Part shown: positions 63,640-64,000 of the stretch, one piece after another
Layout: the number at the start of each line of letters is the position of its first letter
How positions within the stretch are numbered: the first letter of the stretch is position 1
Assembly (NCBI GenBank): GCA_014904985.1
Contig: MU128909.1
Coordinates: forward strand, 441,300-505,299
Source: Hydnum rufescens UP504
Lineage: Eukaryota; Basidiomycota; Agaricomycetes; Cantharellales; Hydnaceae
Direction: 5' to 3'
DNA length: 64,000 bases
Position numbers and translations under genes: made by a program
Notes under the pieces: generated by a model
The model's input: only the letters and a program-made list of their open reading frames with translations
Told to the model about the DNA's origin: nothing
Database searches by the model: none

Positions 63640-64000
63640 AAAGCAATAATCGTAACGGGAGGGAGAGAGCTGCCACCCCCGGAGCAGAATCCCTAGAATC
63701 TGTCCTCGTGAAATCCACCGCAGCGCTCGCTTTTTCTGGGTGGAACGATCTGGTTCTTGGTCAGCCCCCCAATACGGTGTTTGCGCCGCGACACCAACTT
63801 TTGGCCTGTTTTATAGAGCACCTGAGGGCTTTCACGGATGGGTTTGGAGAATTCCCGACCCCCTCTAGGGCTCTGTGTTTGGGCCTTGGGAGCCCAGTGT
63901 CCTCCATGACGGCAAGAGCTCAATTAGATACCCTAATGACCATATGCACGCATTTCACTCTGGTGCGTCCGATCTCTCTGCTCTCTGTGCCCTCCCGATC
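63640..64000 (+). CDS. Partial open frame running off the window
   Basis: A plus frame (AESLESVLVKSTAALAFSGW, NDLVLGQPPNTVFAPRHQLL, ACFIEHLRAFTDGFGEF) stays open to the last base. No ATG is found before the A-rich region at 63620-63650, so the start could be upstream of an intron or at an internal ATG near 63906. No domain is recognised. It may be the 5' part of a gene beyond the window or a chance frame. Confidence 0.35.

Overview
The window looks like nuclear DNA of a filamentous basidiomycete, probably an Agaricomycete. Evidence: short GT-AG introns (about 40-105 bp) with CTAAC/CTAAT branch points, fungal forms of APC5, MRP10, MRPL31, CMS1 and UBC6, a secreted GH128-type glucanase, and transposon families typical of mushrooms (PIF/Harbinger with a Myb partner, Fot/pogo, Ty3/Gypsy, LINE). 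All functional assignments are motif recognition by eye; no database was searched.

Bases 1-36,200 are a repeat-rich graveyard. From the left: a foldback element (26-515); a large inverted arrangement (2090-5655) holding two opposed copies of an unclassified interspersed repeat, a minisatellite, a CTG tract and three hairpin-carrying introns; a TIR-bounded element called X here (about 5907-19271), split by a complete 9,036-bp LTR element (7589-16624, TSD TTGAA, LTRs differing at 3 of 487 positions) with no recognisable reverse transcriptase or integrase; then a dismembered PIF/Harbinger element (about 19280-31210) into which two pogo elements inserted (21518-26116 and 27170-30611). The first pogo carries a third copy of the unclassified repeat (23576-25256). 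The second contains the only assembly gap and a displaced duplicate block. Further right are a TA-flanked TIR element (31828-33239) with a solo LTR inside it (32050-32444, TSD TTAAC), four tandem hairpin-bearing introns on the minus strand (33849-34941), and a decayed Ty3/Gypsy gag (34960-36191).

Bases 36,970-64,000 are mostly gene space with higher GC, interrupted by a LINE 3' fragment (38322-38618) and a 908-bp TIR element (38682-39589). Genes in order: a four-TM membrane protein (+), an unrecognised multi-exon protein (-), an NAA38/LSMD1-like LSm protein (-), APC5 (+), MRP10/mS37 (-), UBC6-type E2 (+), PRP21/SF3A1 (-), an Atg38/NRBF2-like MIT/coiled-coil protein (+), a GH128-type glucanase (-), an HNH-domain protein (+), an ERI1-like exonuclease with an N-terminal membrane anchor (-), CMS1 (+), MRPL31/mL60 (-), and a partial ORF at the right edge. 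From APC5 to mL60 neighbouring genes mostly alternate strand, so intergenic spaces are either shared promoters (48 bp between the PRP21 and Atg38-like starts, 82 bp between MRP10 and UBC6) or convergent 3' ends (60 bp between the APC5 and MRP10 stops). They are housekeeping genes (cell cycle, mitoribosome, ER ubiquitination, splicing, ribosome biogenesis) and do not form one pathway.

The most novel signals are: (1) a family of seven introns, each carrying a perfect or near-perfect internal palindrome whose sequence changes while pairing is kept, often with a second palindrome just before the 5' splice site; (2) TIR element X, whose termini are themselves hairpins and which carries what looks like a captured exon; and (3) a young LTR element without visible pol, whose one gag-position ORF starts inside the LTR and reads through the LTR/PBS boundary.
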